Assembly: GCA_029846755.1 (NCBI GenBank)
Contig: JARWBI010000001.1
Coordinates: 682,001-746,000 of the forward strand
Length of the DNA stretch: 64,000 nt
From: Falsirhodobacter flavus
GTDB taxonomy: Bacteria > Pseudomonadota > Alphaproteobacteria > Rhodobacterales > Rhodobacteraceae
Reading direction: 5' to 3'
Below are positions 63,723 through 64,000 of the stretch, in pieces. The stretch's first letter is position 1. Every line of letters starts with the position of its first letter. The notes beneath the pieces are model-generated. The model was not told where the DNA came from, searched no databases, and worked only from the letters and a program-made list of their open reading frames with translations. Made by a program: the position numbers and the translations under genes.

Positions 63723-64000
63723 ATGGCCCGCCAACAAGGTGCGCAGTCGCAGCTCGCGGTCGCGTTCGAATCGAATTACGGCGTCAGCCCGGCCTCGGGC
63801 TTCTCGCGCATGCCCTTCGCCAGCACGACGCTTGGGGCCGCGCAACCTCTGCTGGCCAATGAACTGCTCGGCTATGGTCGGGACCCCCTCGCGCCGCAGC
63901 GCGATGCGATCAGCGTGGATGGCGAGATCGTTGTTCCGATCGACGTGAACAGCTTCGGGTTCTGGCTGAAGGGCGCGTTCGGCAATCCGGCATCAACCGG
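63723..64000 (+). CDS. Phage tail tube protein, cut by the window end
   Basis: The first 92 codons are visible: MARQQGAQSQLAVAFESNYG, then FSRMPFASTTLGAAQPLL and VDGEIVVPIDVNSFGFWLKG. The pattern GEIVVPIDVNSFGFWLKGAFG fits tail tube proteins of siphophages, whose domain includes this conserved beta segment. AAGGAG lies upstream of the ATG. The rest is outside the window. Confidence 0.75.
   Translation, partial: MARQQGAQSQLAVAFESNYGVSPASGFSRMPFASTTLGAAQPLLANELLGYGRDPLAPQRDAISVDGEIVVPIDVNSFGFWLKGAFGNPAST

Larger units (their letters stand above)
42329..64000. mobile_element. Prophage, left part (integrase to tail tube), lambda-like head with Mu-like capsid
   Basis: The stretch holds, in order, a leftward integrase operon, a repressor switch, replication genes, and rightward packaging and head genes, starting at tRNA-Val. 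At least 21.7 kb is present; the tail, lysis genes and right attachment site are outside the window. No broken structural gene is visible in the part seen, so the element may be intact. Confidence 0.95.

Overview
The window is chromosomal DNA of an alphaproteobacterium, most probably a member of the Rhodobacteraceae/Paracoccaceae (Rhodobacter or Paracoccus type). This rests on the high GC content, the gene neighbourhoods (trpE next to a divergent trpGDC group, surE-pcm-nlpD, iscR with a one-cysteine IscR, sufBCDS), a CckA kinase with a CtrA box, and LexA boxes of the GAAC-N7-GAAC type. The genus cannot be fixed by reading alone.

Positions 1-42,330 are ordinary core genome. In order: the tryptophan genes trpC (cut by the window edge), trpD, trpG and, beyond a divergently read polysaccharide-deacetylase-like gene, trpE with a SurA/PpiD-type foldase; an aminotransferase, a purine phosphoribosyltransferase, a LysE exporter, fabI and pdxH; a two-domain cold shock protein with a DUF192 protein; tRNA-Pro; a putative methyltransferase; surE-pcm-nlpD; an HWE histidine kinase with a single-domain response regulator; a superoxide dismutase that carries a signal peptide; a class III aminotransferase; rsmB; the hybrid kinase cckA; recA and alaS; typA; membrane and small proteins including a 24-residue membrane peptide; icd; and a nine-gene Fe-S assembly operon (iscR, nifS-type desulfurase, sufB, UPF0145, sufC, sufD, two YIP1 membrane proteins, sufS), followed by tRNA-Arg and tRNA-Val.

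From about 42,330 to the right end (64,000) the window is an incomplete prophage, apparently inserted at the 3' end of tRNA-Val. A leftward, tightly coupled operon of small genes ends in a tyrosine integrase. A switch region holds a short XRE repressor, repeated TGRCAAA operators on both sides, and a divergent early gene. Rightward genes then encode DNA-binding proteins, a Toprim primase, a toxin-antitoxin pair read in the opposite direction, an SF3 helicase, and an intergenic cluster of GGGAGG repeats that could be an origin. The lambda-like packaging and head module follows: small and large terminase, gpW, portal, and an S49 protease with a nested scaffold start. A decoration protein, a Mu gpT-like major capsid protein, head-tail connector genes and the start of a tail tube gene come last. 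Right attachment site, tail and lysis genes lie outside the window.

The least explained items are in the prophage: the operator layout, the GGGAGG repeat cluster, a VPLPA-CTERM-like surface protein in the integrase operon, a small gene antisense to the repressor, and a protein joining an endonuclease-VII-like basic repeat region to a sigma-like tail.
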